Assembly: GCA_002205965.3 (NCBI GenBank)
Contig: NADL03000009.1
Coordinates: 124,001-188,000 of the forward strand
Length of the DNA: 64,000 nucleotides
From: Kappaphycus alvarezii
Taxonomy: Eukaryota; Rhodophyta; Florideophyceae; Gigartinales; Solieriaceae
Direction: 5' to 3'
In this document: positions 9,488-19,433 of the stretch, in pieces
Layout of the letters: every line of letters begins with the position of its first letter
Numbering within the stretch: position 1 is the stretch's first letter
Program-made: the position numbers and the translations under genes
Notes under the pieces: generated by a model
Database searches by the model: none
Told to the model about the DNA's origin: nothing
What the model saw: only the letters and a program-made list of their open reading frames with translations

Positions 9488-10098
9488 TCACGGGTCGAAG
9501 AAAAAGGTGTCATCAGCCGCCTCCCCGGCATAGTCTGTCTTCAACTGTTTCCAAGCGTCAATCCTCTCGATTGCAATGTCTGTTGGTTCCTTATCCCACT
9601 GCATGAAAACGCTCAAAAGACACTCTTTCGGTCCTTGCCCAAAATGCGAATCACGTATGTTGGGGCCCGGCTAGCAGATCGGCTGACCCCAATCTCAAAT
9701 TTAGCCCCTGAAATACCAGACAACAAAAGATGCATATCCAAATTAATAGACATGTCGATAATGTTTGCGTATTCCCCTGAGGGGATGGCAGCAAAGAAGA
9801 GTCCATCGAAGGTGGCAATTGACTCCATGATGGCGGCATCATTGCGGGCAATCAGTCGGACTTTACCAAGCGGTTTGAGTCGTGTGAGGAATTCCTTGCG
9901 TGGTGTATCCGCCAATGTGCTTCGGGCGGGACCGCCGGTGGCGGTAGACGGTGCGGCCATGCACACCACGGCGGGACGAGAACGGCGATGAAATGAGCAT
10001 GATGTGCCAATACGGCTCGTGATATGCGTAGTGGAGGGAATAAATTGGGAACGTGCGGGTGCTCTCCGCAGTGGGAATGGGGTGGTGATGAACGCCAT
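9488..10098 (-). CDS. Plastid-targeted ChuX/HutX-like (haem-carrier fold) protein, one frameshift
   Basis: ATG at 10098 gives MAFITTPFPLRRAPARSQF and then a Ser/Thr/Arg-rich, acid-poor leader of about 50 residues ending near VVCMAAPS. Phe close to the N-terminus is typical of red algal plastid transit peptides. The mature part has RLKPLGKVRLIARNDAAIME, INLDMHLLLSGISGAKFEIG and YVIRILGKDRKSVF, then after a single frame change near 9613 VFMQWDKEP, ERIDAWKQLKTDY and a FFFDP end at 9488. Its order and pattern recall the ChuX/HutX family (a single small domain that binds or carries haem), but the assignment is from memory of the pattern and is tentative. Without the shift the protein would be 161 residues. 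It faces the phosphatase gene tail to tail. A pigment- or haem-related role in the plastid would be an inference. Confidence 0.6.
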
Positions 10099-10520
10099 GG
10101 CTGAGCAGAACGATAAGCAGGGTGCACAATCGGGCCGATGGAACTAACACGGAAGGGGTTGATTCCAAGAATCGAGTGACGATGACCTGGGTGAGCCCGT
10201 TGAAAGGCACGCGCCTGATTATTGATCTCTCGCGCGTTGCCAGACCTCGAGATATTACTCAATGGCCGAGATATAATGCAAAGTTCAAAAAACAACATTA
10301 ATGCCATTACCACTGTATTGTACAGTACTGTAATATATTTCCATAGCTACGTAGGCTGTTCGGGAAAATTAAATTACGCTGATGTTTAATTTCAGTAAGA
10401 ACCAATTTCGAGAAATTACAAGGTGGGACACGATATAGTGCCACCTTGGTTAGTGCTTCCCTCCTACTAGTGCCACCAGCAATGTCATGTCCCGTTACTG
10501 CCCGGCCGACACTTTCATCC
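10099..10520. other. Intergenic region upstream of the ChuX-like gene
   Basis: Contains the 12-bp palindrome TACAGTACTGTA at 10321-10332 in an AT-rich patch (10280-10345), which could be part of the promoter of the minus-strand gene; this is an inference from position only. Overlapping minus-strand open frames (for instance 9852-10313) are other-frame shadows of the gene. Confidence 0.4.
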
Positions 10521-10895
10521 TCAACTAGTCGGATTTATGTTGCCCAATTCTGCCATAGTTGAGGATAAGGAGCGGAAGCGCCACTCTCGCACATGACGAA
10601 ACGTTGCGACGTTAGCAAAGGCGGCGTGGGAAAATGTGTCGCAAATGGCACTCGCGCGGCGTTGGATGAACGCCAACATTTTTCCTTCCGGCCAATGCGC
10701 TCAATCCAATGCGCCGGAAGGACGCACGTGATGAGTATGCTGCGGGACTTGCGCAGCACAGAGGACGTTGGGCAGTAGCCAAAGGAAACCGTTTTCGTTG
10801 ATGCGAATGCCGGTCACCTCTCCAACTGGTTTGACGTCCCGCATGACGGAGATGTGCGAAAAGTCGTGGTTGAGGATGAGGATGCTGGTTTGCGT
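10521..10895 (-). pseudogene. Unrecognised coding-like frame with one internal TGA
   Basis: One minus-strand frame runs 125 codons from 10895 to the TGA at 10521 with a single TGA inside, after RPSGALD. It contains ILILNHDFSHISVMRDVKP and VGEVTGIRINENGFLWLLP, which look like real protein, then AHWPEGKMLAFIQRRASAIC. No family was recognised. It may be a pseudogene or the remains of a gene whose 5' part is missing. A different overlapping frame (10612-10911) is less protein-like. Confidence 0.4.
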
Positions 10896-11173
10896 TTACA
10901 AGACCTTGCATTTGCCCAGTGGGCTATTCGCTTTTGTCAGCGCCATCATTTGATCAGCTGCTGCTATGACGATAATTGCTCGCGTCTCAGTGCATGCGTC
11001 TGACATGGGCCACCGAGTTGGCTCCCAACTGTGAGTTCACACCCGTTAGAGCATATCGCCTTAAAAAGTAATGACCCGTATGAAAATACGACGCAAGGTT
11101 ACTTCCGTCTCTGACCGCCAGGCTACAGTGCACTAGTCATCGCAGTCAGACACCAGTCCCCCGATCTGTTCCC

Positions 11174-12810
11174 GTGGGTTGCATACTGCTATGCCATGAG
11201 CCCGCTTTCTTGTGGTTTGGTCGTCATATAATCGGAGCGTGTAAGGAACGCAACAGGGGACAACCTTGGTGGGCTCCTTTTCGATCTTGCGCTGCACCCG
11301 TTATCCTCAAAATCCAACGGTTATTGAAATCAGGGGATGACGAAGAGCAGAACTCGGCAACCTGCTGTTTCAACTCTGGTACCATGATGATGGGTACATC
11401 ATCGCAAAACACGACCAGCTCCGCAAGGCACTGGACATCTTGTCATCGCCAGAGGCCACAGCTCGGGGACTGCACTAGCAGTGCCGAAATGCAGAATCTG
11501 GTGGCCAACTCCACCACTGGAGTCAGTGCAACGCCTCTATCCAAGAGAACTCGCACAGGAGTACAGCGAGGGCACAGTGTCTGAATGCTCCGGTTGGCAC
11601 CAATGGCTTTACCCAGCAGCACTTCACAGGCCATGAAGTCCCTGAAGCCGTTCCTCGACACTATCATCGCCTTGGGAACACACATATCGCGTTCCAGCTC
11701 CTGCGCAACTGTTCGGGGTCTGTAAGCTCGGATACCTGTTACGTGGTGCCACCAGCTTGCACTGCGGAAGGCGCTGCAATATTCGATGCAATGATGGAGA
11801 ACTGTGTGCGCACACTGGCTGGGGGCGTCCTCGACCCCGACATATTTCGAGAACTGCAGTTGCCTGAAACCGATCACCGCCAAGAAGCCATCACTGGAAT
11901 TGGACTCACTTCGGCGAAGTCAATTGCAGCTGCAGCCTTCCTCGCCTCCAGCGCAGCGTCCAACAGGCTGTGTGCAGCCCTCTCCAGCGGCAATTACGGA
12001 TCTCTCAACGTACCGAGACATCGTCGAGGCGCACCAGATTTGGTCCCTCTCTTGCTCCCAGTCCAGGATTATCCCCTTTAGTGCCCTCTGCTCAAACAAA
12101 ACACCATCACAGAAGACACTATCGGACGCCATCCACGAGCGGGTGCAAGAGGAGATCGATGTGGGCGACAATAGACGGCAGGCCTTCCGTGCCTCCATGG
12201 GGCTCCCGGCGCGAAAGATTGGGTGTACTGCACCCCATCTCCGGGCCTTAAGACTAGCATTGAACCAAGAGAATTCTCAATATGGTTCCAATACTATTGC
12301 CAAGTCCCTCTTTCCCTCCGGAAACACCATGCCCCAAGCGGAACTGCCCCGAAACTCTCGACTGTTTCGGCGACCATCTGTTGCACTGCTTCACGGGGGC
12401 GAAAGGACGCGAAGACACGACTGTCAGGTTCGTTTATTGGCAAGCGATCTCAAAGCCGCGCGACATCCAGTCATCGAGCCGCGAGAAGGGGTCCACCGCA
12501 CAAGACCTGATATTCGCGCATGGGACGAACTGGCGAACAGACTTCTTCGACGTCACCTTCGTCAACCCCTGCGCCCTCGAACAGGAGAGTAGGACATTCA
12601 ACCCACTCACCTCGCTTAACGCGGCAAGAACGGCGAAACACAGAAGATACGAGTCCTTTATCGCGTCTTCGCCGAAGTAGGCTAGCCTGTCCCTATCTCT
12701 ACCCTCGGGGATGGCACCCGGACGCCCACGCGTTGTTAACCGACGTCGCACGCAACGTCGCTACGAGGGCAAGGGAGACCTATGCAAAGGTCAAACAAGT
12801 CTTAAAATAG
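11174..12810 (+). mobile_element. Non-LTR-like retroelement fossil, copy B (RT to C-terminus)
   Basis: The plus strand carries the same RT family as 4.86-7.9 kb. In order there is a degraded form of the GDPL.GLLFDLALHP block (near 11255), a WYHDDGYII box (near 11385) and VVPPACTAEGAAIFDAM (near 11750). Then come FRELQLPETDHRQ and AAAAFLASSA, the zinc-binding-like CPKRNCPETLDCFGDHLLHC (near 12330) and DLIFAHGTNWRTDFFDVTFV (near 12500), followed by AARTAKHRRYESF. The last blocks correspond to the restriction-like endonuclease end of the family. The pieces are spread over all three frames and the N-terminal half is absent. Orientation is opposite to copy A. Confidence 0.72.
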
Positions 12811-13302
12811 CGTCATGCCGCAGCGGCAGCTATGTCCAATGCGGCGTGCCTGTTGGGCGGCCTCCAGTCAGTTTCCCAACGTTTTAATGGCTTCCCGCCA
12901 ATCCTTTACATTGTAAGCCTTTACCCACATCGCGACATCCCTCAAGGAACAGCTGACCATATTTTTCATGGATTAAAAACACCCCAAATTTCCACCCCTA
13001 GTCATGGTAAAGCACAGAATTTAAATGCATCGCAACCTTACCGTACCGTATGCTACAGTATGCTTTCTGGGGTCTTAGCGATACTACGCACTCCCTCGAG
13101 AGTGTGCTCTTTCGACTCGGCGAGTCCCAAAGTCTATCCAAACGTTTACACGTGATCAAAAATTCAAAAGTTCCGTACAGCAGGGAATGCGCCATCGCAG
13201 AACAAACACCAATTCCCGACTTCTAGTACACACTTTGTTTGAATCTCTGCTTTACCGTCTTCATTCGCCGCAAACAAAATGAGCGCGGCGGTATCTAACT
13301 CT
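12811..13302. other. Intergenic stretch, no gene recognised
   Basis: Ordinary composition. A short plus-strand frame at 12832-13155 has no recognisable features. CCGTACCGTATGCTACAGTATG near 13045 is part of the scattered TACAGTA-like motif set. Confidence 0.4.
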
Positions 13303-13917
13303 CTACTCTCTCCTCATTTCCTTGCACGGCTGCCGGCGCACTGACGACAAATCCAGCGGGTGATGGGGCGTCGACAGCTCTTGCAATACTTGTAGGCAAC
13401 AAAGATAGGTGGGGCTTTCGCCGTCGGCTAGGCTTCCCAGGCCTCTGCTTAGCCTTCTCGGTTTCGGCTTCCCGGGGGTACGGAGTCGCAACGCCTCGGT
13501 GCGTCCAGCGATGGGCGTCCTAAAGGAATCAGTGGTGGAATCGGTGGCAGCCGTGGTATTTGAAGATGTGGACCGAGGTGGAAGAGGGGGCGGTCCAGGG
13601 ATATGAAGGGTGGGGGGAAGCTTGATTTCTACTTCATGTCGGAGTTCGGCAGTTTTTTTGGAGATAAAGTTGGAGAGGTTGTCCCGGGTGGCGGAAAGGC
13701 TTTCCGAGATGTGATCGCGAAGGTGATGGAGATCTCGAACGGCGGTAGGAGTGACACGGTCTCTGAAACGGGATTTGATGATTTGATAGATCGAGTCGAG
13801 CAGAAATGGGGATGCGAATAGCTGAAGGGAATTGTGATCCAATGAAGGGGGGAAGGAGGCGGAAGAGAGGGTGGAACAGGAGGCGGAAGGGTGGAAGTTG
13901 AGATAGGCAGAGGGCAC
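13303..13917 (-). CDS. Hypothetical protein, proline/serine-rich with a helical middle
   Basis: A 204-codon minus-strand frame beginning at a GTG (13917); an upstream ATG lies only in other frames, so the true start is unknown. The middle, YQIIKSRFRDRVTPTAV followed by RDLHHLRDHISES and NLSNFISKKTAELRHEVEI, looks helical and possibly coiled. It is followed by a PGPPPLPPRS linker and a basic tail. In another frame close to the 3' end lies YCKSCRRPITRWICRQC, a zinc-ribbon-like pair of CxxC motifs, which hints at a frame change. Upstream 13960-14259 (minus) could be the lost 5' part. It might be ORF1 of a retroelement. Not recognised. Confidence 0.35.
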   Translation of the reverse strand: MPSAYLNFHPSASCSTLSSASFPPSLDHNSLQLFASPFLLDSIYQIIKSRFRDRVTPTAVRDLHHLRDHISESLSATRDNLSNFISKKTAELRHEVEIKLPPTLHIPGPPPLPPRSTSSNTTAATDSTTDSFRTPIAGRTEALRLRTPGKPKPRRLSRGLGSLADGESPTYLCCLQVLQELSTPHHPLDLSSVRRQPCKEMRRE

Positions 13918-14429
13918 GAAGTGATTGGAAAATGGTGCCGTGAGTGGTGCGCAAGGTGGTTACAGGGGAGTTTGGAGCACTTGCAGTTTGAAGAAGAGTG
14001 CAAAAAGAGAGGTGAGGTTGGCGGAAAGCGATTCAGACAAGAGGAGATGTGCGTTGTCGGGCAAGTTGAGGTTTCTCATGCGACGGGAAAAGATAAGATG
14101 TAGTTCAGCAAGGGAGAGTGGTTGTTGAAGAATTGCTTGTGAGGAAAAGGTTGAGGTAGGGGTTGCGGAGGGGTGGAGGTTGGGGGGTGGATCGGCAATG
14201 GTGGCACGGACTTGGCGCGGAACGATCGGTTGTTTCAGTTTCTGTCTTTGGAGAAGCATCGTCTTCGGCTAGACTATCGAGGTTGGTAGCTGAAGGTGCG
14301 GAGGGGGTACGGAATTTTGCTGCTGTAGAGGCCTGCGTAAAAGTCTTTCCCCAACGAACGAGGTGAGGACGTGAGCTGCGGAACTTATCACGCCTGCCGT
14401 TTTAGAGAGACCATACTGTTTTCGATACC

Positions 14430-14560
14430 CCGTGTACAGTACAGTACAGTACAGTGTTGAAAATGCGCTGTCTCCTGCTCTACAGTACTGTACAATACGG
14501 TATAGTACTTTGTTGTACGGAACGTGTCCACTGTACTGTACTGTACGGTACAGTACGAAA
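14430..14560. repeat. (TACAG)n / (TACTG)n array forming inverted repeats
   Basis: GTACAGTACAGTACAGTACA at about 14436 and CTGTACTGTACTGTACGGTA at about 14530 are reverse complements in large part, with TACAGTACTGTACAATACGG between them. The region could fold into a long hairpin. Related short motifs recur throughout the window. Confidence 0.75.
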
Positions 14561-15120
14561 GAAATGAACACATCCGAAAAGTTGATCCCTGATTTTGACA
14601 GATTCCATCAATGCACGGTCAAAAGGGATATGTGTCAATTACACTGTAAACCCCAAGTCCCGTTCTACATTTTAAGAAAATGTGGCATGCAATTGCACTT
14701 TGTCATTAGGATGACATTACAGTGTGAGGAGATAAGATTATTGTACAGTGCATACTGTACGAACGATCGCGGCCAATCACGGGCCATGACTGATCTAACT
14801 CGGCAGATCCATGATTTGTGCCCTAAACAGCCAAGTGGCAGTACTACTGTATTGTGCTCCCGGTAATACTGTGGCTATCGTCTGCTGTATCTACTATTCT
14901 ATAGGTATCGAACGGCTATGTGAGGAAGCCCTCACTGCTCGACTGGGGTGTGAGGAAAAAAGGTAGTTTTTGGAGATTCAGAGAAAATCGACCGTTCTAG
15001 TAAATCGCTCTACTAAACAGCTAAATACGGGACTGCAACTGCATTCCAGGGTTCTTTGTACCCGTTCAATGTGCCTTCCTTTCCCGCTCCCCCTCGATTA
15101 CACCACGCATACTACAATCA
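14561..15120. other. Intergenic stretch with further TACAGTA motifs, no gene recognised
   Basis: Contains TTGTACAGTGCATACTGTAC near 14741 and a CAGTACTACTGTATTGTG near 14837. A 144-codon plus-strand frame (14432-14866) spans the array and has no protein-like features. Confidence 0.4.
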
Positions 15121-15750
15121 TGGGCCCAGGGAAGAACTTCGAGAAAGTTTTTGGCATGATGAACCCTCCGGTATTCGAGCCGGACCAAGACCTCCTATCG
15201 TGGAGAAAGAAAGTTTCAAGTTGGGTTTACTTGATTGCAACCGCAGCCGAGAACGGAGAAGACAAATTCTACAAAATGGTATTTCACACACCTGGATGTC
15301 AACTGCACATCGAGGTCTTCGCTGAGCTCAGCAGAGTCTTGTAGACGAAGCGCAAGAGCAAGGAAAGATCGACTACAAGCAGGAAGAATAAGTTAAGGAT
15401 GTGGAAGGGATTGTAGACCTAGTCGCACAAGATGCTCCCATCTCCGTTTTCACACGCCTTATTGACTCTTTTGACAACGTAGACTTTTGCAAACGCAAGA
15501 ATAACGAGAACTTGAACACTCTCATTATTTCTCCTTCTGGCCCCCCTCCACACTTTCCGAAAATGTTCAACCAGTCATGAACTGGGTGAATACTTAGACA
15601 GTCACAAAGCATTGAAAAATGGGAGAACTTCATTTTGAACAATGCACTACTTTCCGATGGCGATTGCGTTTGGGCGAGACTCGTATATAAATGCAATGAG
15701 TCGTCGAATGGTACCATTCGACGTGTTAGAAGTGCTACTGCTTGAAAACT
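15121..15750 (+). mobile_element. Possible gag-like fossil fragment of an LTR retrotransposon
   Basis: From ATG 15121 the plus strand gives MGPGKNFEKVFGMMNPPVFE and LLSWRKKVSSWVYL, reminiscent of the N-terminal gag region of copia-type elements. There follow acidic and helical stretches such as DLVAQDAPISVFTRLIDSFD in the continuing sequence. It is broken. No LTR was identified next to it. The assignment is by resemblance only. Confidence 0.35.
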
Positions 15751-16548
15751 GATTTAAACTGCAAGCAACTTTGACCTTGAGGCACCTCTGCATGAATGCG
15801 TCACAAAAAAACAGTATCTGAAAAACTGATTGTTGTTCGAGCTTTCCTTGCTTTAGTGGCTTTTCACACCTGATTCCAAGAGTCCTGTACAGGTGTTTTA
15901 ACAACGGGCTCGCATATTCTAGCTTTCTTAATACCAAAGAACGGACTCCAAAGCTTGTATTTGTAATTTTTGTGAAGACAGTCCCGATCGCATTGTTTCC
16001 ATTTGTATAATCAAGCACGGGTACGATTCCCTGATTTTCCGAATATACTCTTCTGCGCAAACTGTTTCTCTTGAATTGCGGTTACCTGAATGTTTCCTTT
16101 TCTTCGACAATATTTTCGGCTATCCTCTCACACCCTCAATCCAATCTGGGTCATAATCCACCATTGTCGTAACCTGTCCTGCTACATTTGGTTGATTAAA
16201 ACTGAATCGCCAAGACATTAAAGGGGTTTCACCTGTATCATCGTCATCGCTGTGTCTTCGAAGTAATCTACCCGGCAGAAAATCAACCTCATGAACTTCC
16301 CTTCCGGAATTATCCCCCTCCGGATACAGAATAACACCGTAACAAATGCTTGACGAGGAATATTACTCTTCCACGTGTAGGACTTAAGCGGAATACCACA
16401 TCTCAGGCTTGCCATAAACATTATCCATTGTCCATAACACCTGAATGACATCACCAGAGTCCGGAACTGCTACTTCCTCGAAGCACACATGTTTATGTGA
16501 TCTGCGATGTCTTCTTGACTTAAGGTTCCCTTCCGAGGAGGCAGCCAT
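15647..16548 (-). pseudogene. Unrecognised decayed protein-coding stretch (minus strand)
   Basis: Two blocks read like protein on the minus strand. One starts at ATG 16548 (MAASSEGNLKSRRHRRSHKH, then an acidic block with RRHSDDDDTGE and VDYDPDWIEGVRG). The other at 16060-15647 is 137 open codons with GIVPVLDYTNGNNAIGTVFT and KLEYASPLLKHLYRTLGI. The family is not recognised. The stretch lies head-to-head with another unknown coding stretch that starts near 17173, leaving about 620 bp between them. Confidence 0.35.
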
Positions 16549-17172
16549 CAAGAATTTATAGAAGCAAGAGTACTTTTGCTTCTATAAAAACCTCTGACTC
16601 GCTTGGGCTTAACGAACAACACCGTTCTTAATTCGAATCAGTTGTTCGGTTCACTGACAGGGAACAGATTTCGCAACAACCTCGAGAAATTAGTTTGATC
16701 ACTGATGGTGCAATTTGAAGGGAAGTATAAGTCAGGTGTGCGGATTGTGATTCACTATCATCTCGTATCACATTCTCTGCAAAGTCCGAGATTGGTAACG
16801 CTTATGGATTGCCGAAACAACTTGGTGGCGAATGAATGTTGAGCCGAAAACATGTCATTCTGGTGAAGTCAGAACCATTCTGGTCAGTACTGTCCAATAA
16901 TGTAAATTGTATGACAAAGAAAAACAGTCTTCGTAATGGCCCTTGGAATTTAATTTTTGGTTAAAATTGGAGGGAATAATACGTCTCACCACTTCATATG
17001 TTGACCCATTTGCACACACCTTCCTCGATTTGAAGATACGGAAGAGTGCTACAAGTTGAGAAGCAACCCTTCCCCATAACAAGAAGCGCGTGCACAGAAA
17101 TTGACCATCCCTGGTTGACCCCCGTCTTCACAACACGAGTTGCTACCAAGTTATATTGTTCGTCTCACCAAT
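16549..17172. other. Region between two divergent unknown coding stretches
   Basis: No gene was recognised. A short minus-strand frame at 16855-17082 is not distinctive. If the flanking stretches once were genes, this would be their shared promoter region. Confidence 0.35.
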
Positions 17173-18181
17173 GAAAACAACTAGAAAGAGACGAGCTCGA
17201 ACCTCTGGACAGAGGATTTCTGCGTACAAACAGACACTTCAAAAGCGGAACGCGAGAATGTCACAGAAAAATCAAGGTCCACATCCCGGTATCACCGAAC
17301 CAAGATCATGATGTTGGACGCGAAGACTCTGAGAATCCTCCTAACGGTTATCCGGCTTCAGAGGTACCCAAGAAGCAAGGAACATTTTGCCTTTATGTGC
17401 TTGCTGCTGCGGCAGTCACATACTGACAATCAAGCGTCGCTGTTGGCAGGAAACCAGTAGGCAGGAAACCAGTAATCCCCAATAAAGGTGATGATGCGAG
17501 GGACCGCAGTCCTTCCCCAATTGTTCTGAAAAGAAGGAGGGAATCGAACATATGCCATTCGATATCTCGAGACACCGACTTGCATGGTAACGCGGAAAAT
17601 CGAACACCTCCAGTGAATTTAGAAGAAACCTGTAATCAGTCAAGATCTCCTCTTCTTTCATCATCTCCTATGGAAGGAATACACGCTTGGTTACCTCCTC
17701 ATTGCCGCCCTCTCGCAGTGAAAATTTATCTCCGGTACCGGACTTTCGATATTCTGGAAGCCTGCATGAAATGGCTGACGATGAGGTTCCATTACCCTTC
17801 CCGACACGCCTTAGGACTGCTTTCAACGGAAATCTGTCACCTAGTGTAAGTGTCTCAAAGGTGGAAGGACTAAAGGTCTTACTCAATTTGTTCGGAGATG
17901 AACTTTGCAGTACTGATATTGCACATCTCACAGGGATTGTAAACAAGCTAGATTCGAAGATGAACATAATGATGTCTTTCTCTACTAATGGTGCTGGTAA
18001 TACTCAAAAGTCGAAATCAAAAACGAAAAGGGGAGATATTTTGGATAAATACATCCCGTACGCGTCAATCGTCTTTAATACTGAGAACTTTTTATTTGTT
18101 ACTTTCCATAAGGTTCGCTGTTTGATCAACGAGAGAATGGAAACCAGAAAGACTTATGGAATGGCGAAAGAAGTTGCATAA
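17173..18181 (+). pseudogene. Unrecognised coding-like stretch (plus strand)
   Basis: It begins at ATG 17173 with a very basic N-terminus (MKTTRKRRARTSGQRISAYK). The longest open part, 17687-18181, is 164 codons and includes VSKVEGLKVLLNLFGDEL, TDIAHLTGIVNKLDSKMNIM and SKSKTKRGDILDKYIPYASI. The pieces lie in more than one frame, and a 15-bp tandem duplication sits at 17445-17474. No family recognised. Because 18156-19043 follows directly, both may belong to one former gene. Confidence 0.35.
17445..17474. repeat. Exact 15-bp tandem duplication (GGCAGGAAACCAGTA x2)
   Basis: The two copies are identical and adjacent, inside an unrecognised coding-like stretch. Confidence 0.9.
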
Positions 18182-19043
18182 ACGATACTTACAATCGTAT
18201 TCAGTTTGCCCACTGGCAAGACTAAGGATATGTACCACACGGGATAGGGTCGGAGCACTGCGAATTTCGATCTGCTGTAATTCGGGAACTTTGTTGAATG
18301 TGCAGCATAATCAATTCAACACATTCTTGGATGATAAGCAACTACACAGAATCAAGTCAACTTTAGGCGCGGATTTTCATCGAGACCGTGAAGATGGTGA
18401 AGAAATCATTCTACGACGACAATATCGGAATGAGAGGGAAACAAGAATCAGTCGTCCTGCTTGGCTAGATAAAGGATATTTTCGTATCAACCATATATCA
18501 GCCGCCCGCAACATTGTTGAGACACGACGTGATAGAACGAGGCAGGAAAAGTTGAGAGAAGAGCCATCACAGAACGATATTGCCGTGGATGGTGCGAGGG
18601 TAATATATAAATTGTACTGCGCTCATCTTCATCAGTCCCGAGAGAAGGTGAAGACAGGTTTCTTCTGCGATCTCGGATTCCTACTCGCCTATTGGAGTAG
18701 CCTGAATGGAAGCCATTGTCAGAGAAGCGTGCAGATAGCTTTCAAAGGAGAGTACTCTCCTCACCAGCTCGGGGAAATTATGTTAAGAGCGACTTGCCAC
18801 AACATGCCAGAGGCCCACGAGGGAAAGGCAATGGGCAGTAATAAGAACATAGATGTGAAGAATAAGATGATTTTTGAGGAATTGTTGACCCGACACGAGT
18901 ATCTCGTTCTGTTTGCCGAGTATGAGCTCAGTGTGGTACCCAGTGATTGGAAACAGCGAAAACATGAAGCCGAGGAAACCCTCCGCCTCAAAAGATACAT
19001 TCACCTGCTTGAAGTTGCTTCCAACTATATCAAGGAATTTTAG
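18156..19043 (+). CDS. Hypothetical protein, 295 codons, unrecognised
   Basis: The longest plus-strand frame in the window outside the phosphatase region. It is highly charged and apparently helical: FLDDKQLHRIKSTLGADFHR, REDGEEIILRRQYRNERET, REKVKTGFFCDLGFLLAYW, HQLGEIMLRATCHNMPEAHE and WKQRKHEAEETLRLKRY. There is no signal peptide and no clear membrane segment. The start is uncertain because the first 60 codons overlap another plausible frame (TILTIVFSLPTGKTKDMYHT). No known family was recognised, and length plus charge pattern suggest a real protein. A second open frame (19047-19433) follows after three bases. Confidence 0.5.
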   Translation: MEWRKKLHKRYLQSYSVCPLARLRICTTRDRVGALRISICCNSGTLLNVQHNQFNTFLDDKQLHRIKSTLGADFHRDREDGEEIILRRQYRNERETRISRPAWLDKGYFRINHISAARNIVETRRDRTRQEKLREEPSQNDIAVDGARVIYKLYCAHLHQSREKVKTGFFCDLGFLLAYWSSLNGSHCQRSVQIAFKGEYSPHQLGEIMLRATCHNMPEAHEGKAMGSNKNIDVKNKMIFEELLTRHEYLVLFAEYELSVVPSDWKQRKHEAEETLRLKRYIHLLEVASNYIKEF

Positions 19044-19046
19044 CAA

Positions 19047-19433
19047 GTGTCATCACTGGAGGTAATGCTTCGATTGCACAAACATTCGTTTCGCTCCATA
19101 TACGCAATTGAGATTATGTTTCGTTCTCTTGTTTATGAATGCTTGGTGGAATCGAAGTTCGATGCAGGGATTATTGCCGAGCCTGGCCAGGTCAGATGTG
19201 ACGATTGTACACTTGTAGCATTCATGCCATCTCCAGGAACGGCTGCACATCACCTGAAAACCAAGTGTCTGCGATTAACCGAAAAGGAATTTGCGGCCCT
19301 TCATCAGGTGGATGGTTTTGATGTTGCTGGATCTCATCCGGCAGAAGGCAGAGCCATCAACGAGAATGGAGAACTGGTGATGGATACCCATGGCATCGTC
19401 CTCTGCGTGGAGCAGGGAGTAGTTTTTCTATGA
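19047..19433 (+). CDS. Hypothetical protein, 128 codons, possible continuation of the preceding frame
   Basis: The frame opens directly after the stop of 18156-19043 and reads like protein: FRSIYAIEIMFRSLVYECLV, FDAGIIAEPGQVRCDDCTLV, MPSPGTAAHHLKTKCLRLTE, ending DTHGIVLCVEQGVVFL. Cys and His residues (RCDDC, then HH and KCL) could form a small zinc site; this is a guess. The family is not recognised. It may be one protein with the preceding frame or a separate one. Confidence 0.42.
   Translation: MSSLEVMLRLHKHSFRSIYAIEIMFRSLVYECLVESKFDAGIIAEPGQVRCDDCTLVAFMPSPGTAAHHLKTKCLRLTEKEFAALHQVDGFDVAGSHPAEGRAINENGELVMDTHGIVLCVEQGVVFL

Noticed and set aside
9852-10313. 153-codon minus-strand frame overlapping the ChuX-like gene
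   Set aside because: A frame shadow of the 9488-10098 gene; the other frame has the coherent transit peptide and domain.
14430-14560. CRISPR array
   Set aside because: The repeats are 5-bp periodic words without spacers; no array elsewhere.
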